DNA from: Kordiimonadaceae bacterium
Lineage (GTDB): Bacteria; Pseudomonadota; Alphaproteobacteria; Sphingomonadales; Kordiimonadaceae
Assembly (NCBI GenBank): GCA_016765035.1
Contig: JAESQS010000138.1
Coordinates: forward strand, 1 to 44,493
DNA length: 44,493 nt
Reading direction: 5' to 3'
The number at the start of each line of letters is the position of its first letter. The first letter of the stretch is position 1. This document shows positions 10,193 to 18,238 of the stretch, in pieces. The position numbers were made by a program, and so were the translations under genes. Below the pieces are notes generated by a model that was not told the origin of the DNA, ran no database searches, and saw only the letters and a list, made by a program, of their open reading frames with translations.

Positions 10193-10726
10193 TCTGGTTG
10201 ATCCTGCTTGTTAATGTTAAACGGTTCTTAAGCACTTAGGAGTGTTGCAGTTTTTTACCGGGTAACCAACTGCATTCTGGAACCTTTCCCTTAAATATAT
10301 ATGAAATCTTTCTCACATAATATCCGAGAAAAGAGGAATGATTTTTCACCATGCCTGCTTATGGAGGATAAAATGTTGCTTTGAGGATGCTGTAAAGTGG
10401 ATACGCGCTAGAATATCATACGGGCATGTATGTTTATTATAAGGGTGAGGGTACAAAGCTGGCTTTGTACCCTCGGTGGGCGGGAAACCCGGAATGTTAG
10501 TCAAGTCTGGTGCTGCTTGAAGCTGCACCTAATGTAGGGCTATGCCAATTAACAGCGCCTACAAGAATGATACGAACCATGGAGTACATATCCTTCGTAC
10601 AATTAAACACATCTGTTTTAGCTAGGCCCATAACCGCCAACGCTTTTGCGAAGGCCCCATCATAGATGCGGCATATAGGGTGATATTTAAAGAAGTAGGC
10701 GCAACGGGGGCGGTAAGAATGATAAA
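10193..10726. other. 534-bp intergenic region with several hairpins
   Basis: No convincing gene is present. It holds a near-perfect hairpin with a 13-bp stem (10447-10459 with 10462-10474, GAGGGTACAAAGC). A short palindrome CGGGAAACCCG follows at 10481-10491, then a third imperfect palindrome at 10509-10529 and TACGAA/TTCGTA flanking about 10570-10600. No T run follows the large hairpin on either strand. The region could encode a structured RNA, hold the rsmD 3' end, or contain a decayed gene. The only open frame (60 codons, minus, 10346-10528) runs through the hairpins and looks non-coding. Confidence 0.5.
10217..10231 (-). promoter_or_regulatory. Possible CtrA binding site upstream of the patatin gene
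   Basis: On the minus strand the sequence reads TTAA, seven bases, then TTAAC, matching the alphaproteobacterial cell-cycle regulator CtrA consensus TTAA-N7-TTAA. It sits 25 bp before the patatin ATG. A match of this length can occur by chance once in a window of this size, so it is only a candidate. Confidence 0.35.
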
Positions 10727-11287
10727 TTAAGTATTTGATTTATATGATAAAAATACGATTCTTTGCCGTCCCTGTGTCCGTTCGTCAACTTGCACAATTA
10801 CCGAGGGAAGTACCAAGGGGTCATCTGTTGCCAACTCGCAAATGATAGTGCCATCTGCGGCGAGCCACTCCTTGTCCACTATGTTTTGCAGCGTCGGCTC
10901 CACAAGGCCTTCTCTGTAGGGTGGGTCCATAAAAATAAACGCATAAGGCGATGTGGCAAGAGGCAAGGCAGGGGCGCTTATGCGCAAAATGTTTGTGGCA
11001 GCATTTGCACTGAGCGTATCAATATTTTCCCTGAGAACAGCAAGGGAAGTGGGGGATTTTTCCACAAAAGTCACATGGCTTGCGCCGCGAGACAGGGCTT
11101 CTAGCCCCAACGCGCCGGTGCCAGCAAATATATCGGCCACGCGGGCGTCTTGCATATCCGCATATCGGTGGTGATTTACCATGGAAAACACGCGCTCGCG
11201 CATACGGTCGGTTGTGGGGCGTACTGATAGCCCCTCAGGAACTGCTAATCGCCGGCCTTTATGAATGCCAGCGATTATGCGGCTCAT
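10727..11287 (-). CDS. rsmD: 16S rRNA (guanine966-N2)-methyltransferase
   Basis: RsmD methylates G966 of 16S rRNA in the assembling 30S subunit using S-adenosylmethionine. The 186 residues begin with the family signature MSRIIAG and GRRL, then RPTTDRMRE (23-31). The SAM-binding loop is DIFAGTGALG (52-61), and the catalytic motif DPPY is at 121-124. The length is normal. Its ATG overlaps the TGA of the upstream pseudouridine synthase gene (ATGA), so both rRNA-modification enzymes are made from one transcript by coupled translation. Confidence 0.95.
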   Translation of the reverse strand: MSRIIAGIHKGRRLAVPEGLSVRPTTDRMRERVFSMVNHHRYADMQDARVADIFAGTGALGLEALSRGASHVTFVEKSPTSLAVLRENIDTLSANAATNILRISAPALPLATSPYAFIFMDPPYREGLVEPTLQNIVDKEWLAADGTIICELATDDPLVLPSVIVQVDERTQGRQRIVFLSYKSNT

Positions 11288-12603
11288 CTACTGCGCCCTT
11301 TTGGACCGCGCCCTTTTGGGTCGGACCGGTTTGAACCGGACGCTTTGCCTGATGCCGGACCACTGCGGGGCTTGCCAGTTTGCTTAGTGTCGGCCCGCTT
11401 CATTTGTGGCTTATTAGCATTAGCCTCAGCCCTGCCTTCTGGTTTCCCCTCAGGCTTACCCTCTGGATTACCTTTAGCGCGCCCTTGAGGTCTTCTGTCG
11501 GTTTTACTGCTGCTTGCACCGCGGCGCTCATCGCCTTTTTTGCCGCTGCGGCTTTGTGATTTCCGGTCTTGCCATTCGCTGGTATCATTGCCTGTTTTAT
11601 TTTCAGCCCAATTGCGCGAGCGTTCGTTCCGCTTACCGCCAGTTTGGCCGCGTTTATCGTCGCGGGGGTCCTTTTTGCTACGATCGCCAGGCCTGCTGGT
11701 GGCAGGTGCGCCTTCATCGCCTTTTTGGAAGACTTCAAACTTGCGTTTACGCGAGGCACCCAATTTTACTTTGGTTGGTTTTTTTGCCTTGGCCCATTTG
11801 CTGGGGTCGCGCTGTACTTCTGGCGTGCCCACACCTTGCGGCGCGTCTTTAAAGTAGCCAGCCAGCACTTCATATAGTTGTTTTTCACCAACAGAAACGA
11901 CATTGCCTGCATCAAGCGTGCCTAGGGAGAAAGGCCCGTAATGGGTACGGATAAGCCGGTTTACTGATAATTCCATATGCTCCATTACGCGGCGAACCTC
12001 ACGGTTTTTGCCTTCGCGAATAGCAACTGAAATCCAAGCGTTAGCCCCTGTTTGGCGCTCTAGGCTTGCTTCAATGGAGCCATAATGTACGCCATCGATA
12101 GTGACGCCGTCTTTTAGTTTTTCCAACGATTTTTCGTTTACGCGGCCATGCACGCGCACGCGGTATTTGCGCACAATACTGTTGACGGGCAGTTCAAGCC
12201 AGCGGGCAAGCTCTCCGTCATTTGTCAGCAGCAGCAGCCCTTCCGTATTCATATCAAGGCGACCAACTGAAATAACCCGCCCCATATGGTCTGGTACATT
12301 ATCGAAAACAGTTGGTCTTCCCTCCGGGTCCCGGTGGGTTGTCAGGGTGCCGCGTTTTTTGTGAAGACGCCAAAGCTTGGTTTGGGTAACTTCGGTGATG
12401 GGCTCTCCGTCTACAGTGATGCCTTGCAGGCTTGTCACAAGCGTTGCCGGGGTATCAAGCAGTTTACCGTGAATGCGAATACGTCCGCCTTCAATCATGC
12501 GCTCAACTTCACGGCGGGAGGCGATGCCTGCACGGGCGAGAACCTTGGCGATACGCTCGCCTTTGGTCTCGGTATTCTCTGGGGTATTTTCTATTTCAGT
12601 CAT
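11284..12603 (-). CDS. RluB/RsuA-family pseudouridine synthase with long basic tail
   Basis: The enzyme converts uridine to pseudouridine in rRNA; RluB-type enzymes act on 23S rRNA U2605. An S4 RNA-binding domain (about residues 15-65) precedes the catalytic domain, with GRLDMNTEGL holding the catalytic Asp117. From about residue 275 to the end (439) the protein is a low-complexity tail rich in Lys, Arg, Gly, Ser, Pro and Asp, probably disordered and RNA-binding, as seen in many alphaproteobacterial homologues. I prefer the ATG at 12603; the frame is open to a TTG at 12639 and another ATG lies at 12615, but none has a clear ribosome-binding site. It overlaps rsmD by ATGA and is divergent from tadA. 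Confidence 0.9.
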   Translation of the reverse strand: MTEIENTPENTETKGERIAKVLARAGIASRREVERMIEGGRIRIHGKLLDTPATLVTSLQGITVDGEPITEVTQTKLWRLHKKRGTLTTHRDPEGRPTVFDNVPDHMGRVISVGRLDMNTEGLLLLTNDGELARWLELPVNSIVRKYRVRVHGRVNEKSLEKLKDGVTIDGVHYGSIEASLERQTGANAWISVAIREGKNREVRRVMEHMELSVNRLIRTHYGPFSLGTLDAGNVVSVGEKQLYEVLAGYFKDAPQGVGTPEVQRDPSKWAKAKKPTKVKLGASRKRKFEVFQKGDEGAPATSRPGDRSKKDPRDDKRGQTGGKRNERSRNWAENKTGNDTSEWQDRKSQSRSGKKGDERRGASSSKTDRRPQGRAKGNPEGKPEGKPEGRAEANANKPQMKRADTKQTGKPRSGPASGKASGSNRSDPKGRGPKGRSR

Positions 12604-12696
12604 GGCGCGCACCATAGGCCCGAAGGCGGTGTCGCGCAACTATTACACTCGCTGTTTTTCTTGACGCTTCTAAGTGACTGGTTTATCCCAGAATTC

Positions 12697-13149
12697 ATGA
12701 TTGAAAAGTTCCCCCATATGCATCAGGCGCTGGATGAAGCACGGTTGGCCGCTGAGAAAGGCGAAGTGCCTATTGGCGCTGTTATCACGGGGCCTGATGG
12801 GCAGGTGCTGGCAGCGGCCGGGAACAGAGTAGTTGGCCCAAAGGACCCAACAGGCCATGCGGAACTGATCGCTATCAGGCAAGCGGCCAAAAAATTAGGG
12901 TCGGAGAGGCTGGTTGATTGCAACCTTTATGTAACGCTTGAGCCATGTGCTATGTGCGCGCAAGCCATTGCTTTTGCCCGTATTGCACGGGTGTATTATG
13001 GGGCAGATGACCCAAAGGGTGGCGGCATTACAGTAGGCGCTCGCATATATAGCCAACCAACCACACACCACAAGCCAGAAGTTTATGGCGGCATTCTGGA
13101 AAATGAAGCGGCGCAAATGCTTAGAGACTTTTTTAAATCACGCCGTTAA
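12697..13149 (+). CDS. tadA: tRNA-specific adenosine deaminase
   Basis: TadA deaminates A34 to inosine in the anticodon of tRNA-Arg(ACG). The 150-residue form starting at 12697 carries the zinc and catalytic motifs HAE (54-56) and PCAMC (83-87), with the proton-shuttling Glu56. The frame is open much further upstream, across the divergent pseudouridine synthase gene, but that part is antisense to a real gene. ATG 12697 fits the usual length; ATG 12718 is also possible, and neither has a strong ribosome-binding site. The MscS-like gene starts nine bases after the stop, so they may be co-transcribed. Confidence 0.93.
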   Translation: MIEKFPHMHQALDEARLAAEKGEVPIGAVITGPDGQVLAAAGNRVVGPKDPTGHAELIAIRQAAKKLGSERLVDCNLYVTLEPCAMCAQAIAFARIARVYYGADDPKGGGITVGARIYSQPTTHHKPEVYGGILENEAAQMLRDFFKSRR

Positions 13150-13158
13150 AGTCTCTCT

Positions 13159-14454
13159 ATGAACGAAGATATAACAGCACAGATACTCACTTATGCTACC
13201 GAAGCATGGGCATGGTTTCAAACACAGTTTCTCGAGCCTGAACGGTTGGTCGAACTGGTGGTCATCGGGATTGCAATATTTCTTGCCAAGCTGACCAGCA
13301 ATTTCATTCATCGTGGCATTATGAAAGCCTTTGGCGCCCATGCCGCTGTACAGAAAGCTGACCGTCGCTTTTTGCATCCGATATTGTCAGCGGCAATTGC
13401 CATCATGCTTATTTGGACAGGCATATTCCTTCTTCAGCCGTTTATGGCTACCTACTTGTTATCGGTTGCCTCAAGCCTATTAACGGCGTGGTTGTTCATT
13501 CGCCTTGCTGTTGGCTTATTGCCAAACCGTGAGTTTGCGCGCTTCATTGCCAGCGCAGCATGGGGGTTGGCTGCGTTGAATATTATGGGGCTATTGGACC
13601 CCATTATAACAGTGCTTGATTCAGCCAAACTGCCCCTCGGTGAAATTGAACTTAGTTTACTGTCGCTAATCACAGGCATTCTATCGTTTGGATTTTTGAT
13701 ATGGGGCGCGTTTGCCCTGTCAGGCCTTCTGGAACGCCAGTTAAAAGGTATGGATGCTATACCGCCAACAGTGCGGGCACTGCTGACCAAAGTGGCAAAA
13801 ATTGTTCTTGTTTCTCTTGCGTTTCTGATCTCTCTGAATGCCACCGGCATTGACCTTACGGCCCTAGCTGTCTTTGGGGGCGCGCTGGGTGTTGGTATTG
13901 GTTTTGGTTTGCAGAAAGTGGTCGGGAATTTTATTTCCGGCATCATTTTGTTGATCGACAGGTCGATCAAACCCGGTGATGTGATTGAAACCAGTGGCAC
14001 ATACGGCACGATTAACCGACTGGGTGCGCGGTATACCAGTGTGATTACCCGTGACGGTACTGAGTATCTTATTCCGAATGAAGATATGATCACGCAGCCC
14101 GTGGTTAACTGGTCTCATAGCCACAGCATGGTGCGGCGGCGCATTCCCGTGCAGGTGGCGTATGAAAGTGATATTCATAAAGCGATGGACCTTATGGTTG
14201 CTGCGGCCGCTGAAGAAAAACGCGTGCTGGCAGACCCTGCACCCCGCACCTTGATGCGGGCTTTTGGGGAAAATGGTGTGGATTTGGAACTGCGCATGTG
14301 GATTAATGACCCGCAGCACGGGGTTTCTAACATTGCAAGTAATGTGATGCTTAGGATTTGGGATAAATTCCATAAAGAGGGCATTGAATTCCCGTATCCA
14401 CAGCGTGTGGTGCATGTGAAAAATTCTACTGGGAACGTAAATCCTATTCTGTAG
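13159..14454 (+). CDS. MscS-family mechanosensitive ion channel
   Basis: The 431-residue membrane protein opens under membrane tension to release solutes on hypo-osmotic shock. It has an N-terminal segment and about five hydrophobic stretches. The pore-lining helix is rich in Gly and Ala (GGALGVGIGFG, near residues 238-248), and the family signature GNFISG follows. Then comes the beta domain (IKPGDVIE, PNEDMITQPVVNWS) and the C-terminal alpha/beta domain. It is longer than E. coli MscS because of additional membrane helices at the front. It lies nine bases after tadA. The 51-bp tandem repeat begins 19 bp after its stop. Confidence 0.92.
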   Translation: MNEDITAQILTYATEAWAWFQTQFLEPERLVELVVIGIAIFLAKLTSNFIHRGIMKAFGAHAAVQKADRRFLHPILSAAIAIMLIWTGIFLLQPFMATYLLSVASSLLTAWLFIRLAVGLLPNREFARFIASAAWGLAALNIMGLLDPIITVLDSAKLPLGEIELSLLSLITGILSFGFLIWGAFALSGLLERQLKGMDAIPPTVRALLTKVAKIVLVSLAFLISLNATGIDLTALAVFGGALGVGIGFGLQKVVGNFISGIILLIDRSIKPGDVIETSGTYGTINRLGARYTSVITRDGTEYLIPNEDMITQPVVNWSHSHSMVRRRIPVQVAYESDIHKAMDLMVAAAAEEKRVLADPAPRTLMRAFGENGVDLELRMWINDPQHGVSNIASNVMLRIWDKFHKEGIEFPYPQRVVHVKNSTGNVNPIL

Positions 14455-14472
14455 CTAACAAGTGATTTTGAC

Positions 14473-14575
14473 AAATAATAAAGGGGTGTGGTGCCCGATC
14501 GATCAGGGAGATAATTTTAACAAAAATAATAAAGGGGTGTGGTGCCCGATCGATCAGGGAGATAATTTTAACAAA
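14473..14575 (+). repeat. Exact 51-bp tandem duplication (two units) upstream of a small membrane protein gene
   Basis: Positions 14473-14523 and 14524-14574 are identical, base for base. Each unit contains an inverted repeat CCCGATCGATCAGGG (14494-14508 in the first unit) and an ATAATTTTAAC stretch that could serve as a -10 element. The second unit ends 15 bp before the next start codon, where a GAGGGG ribosome-binding site follows. It may be a duplicated operator/promoter, a recent slippage event, or an assembly artefact. Confidence 0.9.
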
Positions 14576-14589
14576 GAGGGGAATTTATT

Positions 14590-15012
14590 ATGTCTTTAGT
14601 AAGATTTATTGCACTGACGCTAGCAGCCTTCATTGCATATGCTGTTTTGTATATCATTGGCGTGGAAATATTTGCAGACCAATATAGTTCCATAACGGAG
14701 CATATGGTGCCGGAAGACCAAATCGCGATGGCATCATTATCATACCATTTGGTGCAAACGATCATTTTTGTCTGGTTGTTTGATAAGGCAGTTGGCTCAA
14801 GTAACCTGAAAGATGGCGCTGTTTTTGGCGCTATGATTGGCCTGTACTTAATGGCTTCGGATTCAATATGGTTTATAAGCATCAAAGGTTTCCCACAAGA
14901 TGCACAGATGGTTCAGGCCCTTATGAATGTTGTAATTGGTGCTTTGGTGGGTGTGTTGCTGGCTAAATTATACGGGGTTAGGCGCGGCGAAGATAGCGCT
15001 GACGAAGCCTAA
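14590..15012 (+). CDS. Small four-helix membrane protein of unknown function
   Basis: The 140-residue protein has four hydrophobic segments: about 5-27, 50-66, 76-97 and 108-128. Between the first two is a short loop with conserved-looking acidic residues (VPEDQ). The tail RRGEDSADEA is polar. The plan recalls small membrane families such as DUF1761, but I do not recognise it with certainty. A GAGGGG ribosome-binding site lies eight bases before the ATG, just after the duplicated 51-bp leader. A good terminator follows, so it is probably a single-gene transcript. Confidence 0.8.
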   Translation: MSLVRFIALTLAAFIAYAVLYIIGVEIFADQYSSITEHMVPEDQIAMASLSYHLVQTIIFVWLFDKAVGSSNLKDGAVFGAMIGLYLMASDSIWFISIKGFPQDAQMVQALMNVVIGALVGVLLAKLYGVRRGEDSADEA

Positions 15013-15029
15013 CTATTTGATATTTTTTC

Positions 15030-15063
15030 AGCGGTGGCCAAGGTGTTGGCCGTCGCTTTTTTA
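15030..15063 (+). terminator. Intrinsic terminator after the small membrane protein gene
   Basis: AGCGGTGGCCAA (15030-15041) pairs with TTGGCCGTCGCT (15046-15057) with two imperfect pairs and a GGTG loop, followed by a run of T. It starts 17 bp after the stop codon. Confidence 0.85.
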
Positions 15064-15149
15064 TGGTGTGTAACGACTGGTACTCCGCCCCCTGTGCAGG
15101 GCCGTTACTTCTTGAATGACGCGCCGTTTTCAGGAGAAAAGGGCCCGTG

Positions 15150-15169
15150 AAAAACCACAAGCGGTTTTA
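15150..15169 (-). terminator. Weak hairpin after the pentapeptide-repeat gene
   Basis: On the minus strand AAAACC pairs with GGTTTT around a 6-nt loop and is followed by a further T. It lies about 30 bp after the pentapeptide gene stop. The stem is short, so it is a weak candidate. Confidence 0.3.
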
Positions 15170-15199
15170 CTGGGAGACACCTGTTGAAAAGGGGCTTGT

Positions 15200-15961
15200 T
15201 TAGGGAAATACTTGAATGTTGAGGCCCGCCAGAAGCACCTGTTGCTGGTCACTGCTTATTTTCATGGCGCGAAAGTTGGATAGGGTGCTGAGCTGTAGGC
15301 CACCTACATTGGCAGCGCGCAAATCGGTGCCTTCAAAATTGGCTTTGTCGGTTTCTGCCCCGGATATGTTTGTGCCTGTCATATCAGTATTTTTAAAGTC
15401 ACAGCCTCTCAGTTGGCTTTCACGCAAGCTACAGTCGGTGATTTTGCATCCTTCAAACGACAACCCTTGAAAATCGGCATAGTCAAAATTGGATTTATGA
15501 AGGGTAATATCTGTATTTGAGAGGCGCGAGCTTCCACCCACGCTGTTGCTAAAGGTCGCATTTTCAAAGTTGGTGCCTTGGGCGGTGCAGTCTTCAAATA
15601 ACGCGCCAAACAAGATTGTTGAGCGAAAACTGGATGTAGACAGGTTGCAGCGTTTGAAACGTGCGCCCTGCATATGCGCATAGGTGAAATTAGCACCTGT
15701 GCCACTATCGCCATCAAAAAATACGCAGTCTAAAAATTCGGCTGATTGCAAGTTGCCGCGTGTGAAGCTGCAGTTTTTAAAGGTGCAATTTTCAAAGCAT
15801 GCGCCTTCGAAATTTGTTTCTGCAAAGTTGGCTTGTGTAAAGCGGCAGTTTCTGAAAAGAGCATTTTCCAGACACAAGCCATCCCAATAGACACGGCCAA
15901 AACTTACGTCAGTGATGGGTGTTTCGTTTTCAGCGCACTCTATAACCGTAGTGTCGTCCAT
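15200..15961 (-). CDS. Pentapeptide-repeat protein
   Basis: The 253-residue protein consists almost wholly of pentapeptide repeats of the A(D/N)LXX / CXFXX type, from about residue 28 to 240. Examples are NALFRNCRFTQANF, ENCTFKNCSF and TNFENATFSN. Such repeats fold into a right-handed square beta-helix. It has unusually many Cys and Phe at the inward-pointing positions. There is no signal peptide or membrane segment. Some family members mimic DNA and protect gyrase; others are scaffolds; nothing here decides. The ATG is 49 bp downstream of the aminotransferase gene and in the same direction, so co-transcription is likely. Confidence 0.88.
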   Translation of the reverse strand: MDDTTVIECAENETPITDVSFGRVYWDGLCLENALFRNCRFTQANFAETNFEGACFENCTFKNCSFTRGNLQSAEFLDCVFFDGDSGTGANFTYAHMQGARFKRCNLSTSSFRSTILFGALFEDCTAQGTNFENATFSNSVGGSSRLSNTDITLHKSNFDYADFQGLSFEGCKITDCSLRESQLRGCDFKNTDMTGTNISGAETDKANFEGTDLRAANVGGLQLSTLSNFRAMKISSDQQQVLLAGLNIQVFP

Positions 15962-16010
15962 TGAGGCCTATTCTTTCGCTTGTGTTTGTTGGTTCGTTGC
16001 AAGGGCCTTT

Positions 16011-16865
16011 TTATTGGGCGTCCATGAAAATACGATATTGTTCTACTAATCGTTTTACTGTTGGGCCGGGTTTGCCATTTCCAATGGGGGCATCATCAAA
16101 TGCGATAATGGGTTGTGCACAACAGCTACTGCTTGTCAGGAACATCTCAGTAGCGCCTTTTGCCTCTTTGACCGTAAAGGCGCGTTCTTCAATGGGCATT
16201 TGCATGTCTCTGGCTAGGCGTATAATGGCAGAGCGGGTAATGCCCGGCAGGATATTGTCATCTGTCGAGCGGGTTACAAGCGTGCCCTCCGGGGTCACAA
16301 TCCACACATTGGTGCTGCTGCCTTCTGTGACTAAGCCATCGCTGTCCACAAGGATTGCTTCAAAGCTGCCCTTTTCGCGAGCGGCTTGTTTAGCCAGTAT
16401 GTTTGGCAGCAAAGAAATGGATTTTATATCACAGCGGCTCCAACGCGTGTCAGGCTGGCTAGATGCTTTTACGCCGCTTTTTACACGCGCATTAATGGCT
16501 GCAAAATCCAGCCTGCGGCATGTGATGATAAGGCTAGGCTTGATATTTTCAGGGAAAGCATGGTCGCGTTTAGCCGCCCCGCGCGACACTTGCATGTAAA
16601 TCATGGCGCTGTTGGTGCGGTTTCGGCGTACCACTTCTTTGATAACCTGTGTTAAAGCCGCGTCTCCCATTGGGGCGGAGATGCGCAGTTCACTAAGAGA
16701 GCGCCGCAAACGTGCCAAGTGCGGCACAAGGTCAATGATTTTGCCGTCATACACAGTGATGCCTTCATAAGCACCATCAGAAAATTGGTTGCCTCTGTCT
16801 TCAATATGCACAGTGGCATAGGCAATAGGTAGGTAAGCACCATTCACATACGCGATGCGGGACAC
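16011..16865 (-). CDS. D-amino-acid aminotransferase (class IV PLP enzyme)
   Basis: The enzyme transfers amino groups between D-amino acids and 2-oxo acids, using pyridoxal phosphate in the cytoplasm. The fold-type IV pattern is clear: AYVNG at the start, HIEDRG and FSDGAYEG, the PLP-binding Lys148 in DIKSISLLPN, and the cofactor-contacting Glu181 in VTEGSSTN. I prefer the GTG at 16865 (284 residues, MSRIAYVNG), because a GGAG lies seven bases upstream and family members start this way. An ATG at 16877 is also open but sits only one to two bases after that GGAG. Branched-chain or 4-amino-4-deoxychorismate activity is less likely given the D-AAT-like motifs. It follows the transporter gene by 28 bp. 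Confidence 0.87.
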   Translation of the reverse strand: MSRIAYVNGAYLPIAYATVHIEDRGNQFSDGAYEGITVYDGKIIDLVPHLARLRRSLSELRISAPMGDAALTQVIKEVVRRNRTNSAMIYMQVSRGAAKRDHAFPENIKPSLIITCRRLDFAAINARVKSGVKASSQPDTRWSRCDIKSISLLPNILAKQAAREKGSFEAILVDSDGLVTEGSSTNVWIVTPEGTLVTRSTDDNILPGITRSAIIRLARDMQMPIEERAFTVKEAKGATEMFLTSSSCCAQPIIAFDDAPIGNGKPGPTVKRLVEQYRIFMDAQ

Positions 16866-16893
16866 GGCATTCTCCAAAATTACCAGTCTGGCC

Positions 16894-18109
16894 CTAAGGG
16901 GTGGTTTGAGGGCCGACGGTGGAATTTACGGGTTTGATATAGATCATCAATAGCAGCGCTGGAACGACAATCAAGAAAGTTGTTATTGTAAGGGCCAAAA
17001 GCCCCAAAGAAATAAGCGGTGCCAAAGCGGCCGTTGCAAGGGCGATGATGGCTGTAATCGATAATATCATAAGCGCAGAGGCGCGGTCGTCATCATCGAC
17101 AGCGGCTTTTAAGGCACTGACAAAACAAGGCCCCGCGCGCAAGCCAACACCGGTGTTTAATACCCAGAACATGGCAACCAAATGCTGCGGCTTATTAGGG
17201 CCCCATAGGGCATAGGCTATTAGGATGAGCGTCGCACCAACACAAACAAGCGTGCCAAGCATAATGATAGTCTCAGCGCCCCATTTTTTAACCAAACTGC
17301 CGGTGGTGTTGGCAGCCACAAAGAAGGTTGCAACACCAACCATTTGCATCAAGATAAAGTCTTCAATAGTGCCGCCCATGGTTTCGATGATCACAGCCGG
17401 GGCTGTGAAGACAAAAGCAATTAAGCCGCCAACAGTTAAGGCATGGCCCATGGCATAGCGAATGTAAGTTGTGTTTTTAAGCAGCGCGAGATAGCTGCCT
17501 TGGCCTGTTTGTTTTTTGGTGCCAACGCTTGGAATAAGTTTGGGCCGCAAGATAACAATCACGCATACTATGCTCACAAGAATGGCGGTTATTGTGAAGG
17601 TGGATTCCCAGCCATAAGCTGAATAGAGCCATAGGCCCATAATGGGGGCCAATCCCGGCACGAGTGCTTCAATACTGCCCATGGCGCTGATGGCGCGCAT
17701 GGCCCCAAGTTCGGAAAACAAGCCGCGGATAAGGCCCGGCGCGAGTACAGCGGCCCCGGATGCAGCCGCCCCTTGCAGGAAGCGCAGGCTGATAAGCCAC
17801 CAAATTGTGGGCGAAAAATATACAGGCGAAAGAGAAAACAGCGTAGGCAAACAAGGACCATATAAACAGGCGCCGGCGGCCATAATGGGCTGCGAGGCTG
17901 CCAAACAAGAGCATACCCAACGTTGACCCAAACACAAAAGCGGCCAGAACCAGTTGGGCCGTGGCGATTGTCGTGCCGAATATGAGGGGCATTTCGGGCA
18001 CAGAAGGCAGCACAAGGTCAATGCCAGCAAGGCCAAGTGCCGTGCCGGAGATGATGGTCGCGCAGGCGAAAAGTGCTTCGCTGCGCGGCATTAGTGTTGT
18101 GTTGCTCAT
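16894..18109 (-). pseudogene. Bcr/CflA-like MFS transporter interrupted by a one-base frameshift
   Basis: Two overlapping frames together give one drug-efflux-type MFS protein of about 400 residues. The first, from ATG 18109, has IDLVLPSVPEM, then AQLVLAAFVFGSTLGMLLFG and the GRRR loop, and reads to AHNLV. The second continues with WLISLRFLQGAAASGAAVLAP and runs through helices 4-12 to the stop at 16894. Removing one G in TTGGTGG (complement of 17798-17804) restores N-L-W-L-I-S without a gap. This is a real inactivating insertion, a programmed +1 shift, or a sequencing error. It starts the operon with the aminotransferase and pentapeptide genes. The substrate is unknown. Confidence 0.82.
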
Positions 18110-18188
18110 GGTTTGTCCGGTTCCAGACCGTCGTCGAAGGGTTTATTGTTTTTAATAATTGAATTTAGGCATTCGTTTTTATTATAGC

Positions 18189-18201
18189 AACCAAGTTGGT
18201 T
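18189..18201. promoter_or_regulatory. Palindrome upstream of the transporter gene
   Basis: AACCAAGTTGGTT is a perfect 13-nt palindrome around a central base, 80-92 bp upstream of the transporter ATG and downstream of the hydrolase gene. It may be an operator; no regulator gene is next to it. Confidence 0.3.
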
Positions 18202-18238
18202 TAAGCTGTGTTTTGGATCACTCTTTGGTTGTGTTATA

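Noticed and set aside
10346-10528. 60-codon minus-strand frame in the gap before the patatin gene
   Set aside because: It runs through three palindromes, has no ribosome-binding site and no protein-like pattern.
12286-12696. Long upstream extension of the tadA frame
   Set aside because: It is antisense to the pseudouridine synthase gene; the family needs only the part from 12697.
15147-15203. 18-codon plus-strand frame with a good AGGAG site and GTG start after the small membrane protein gene
   Set aside because: Very short, lies after a terminator, reads into the end of the pentapeptide gene, and has no recognisable product.
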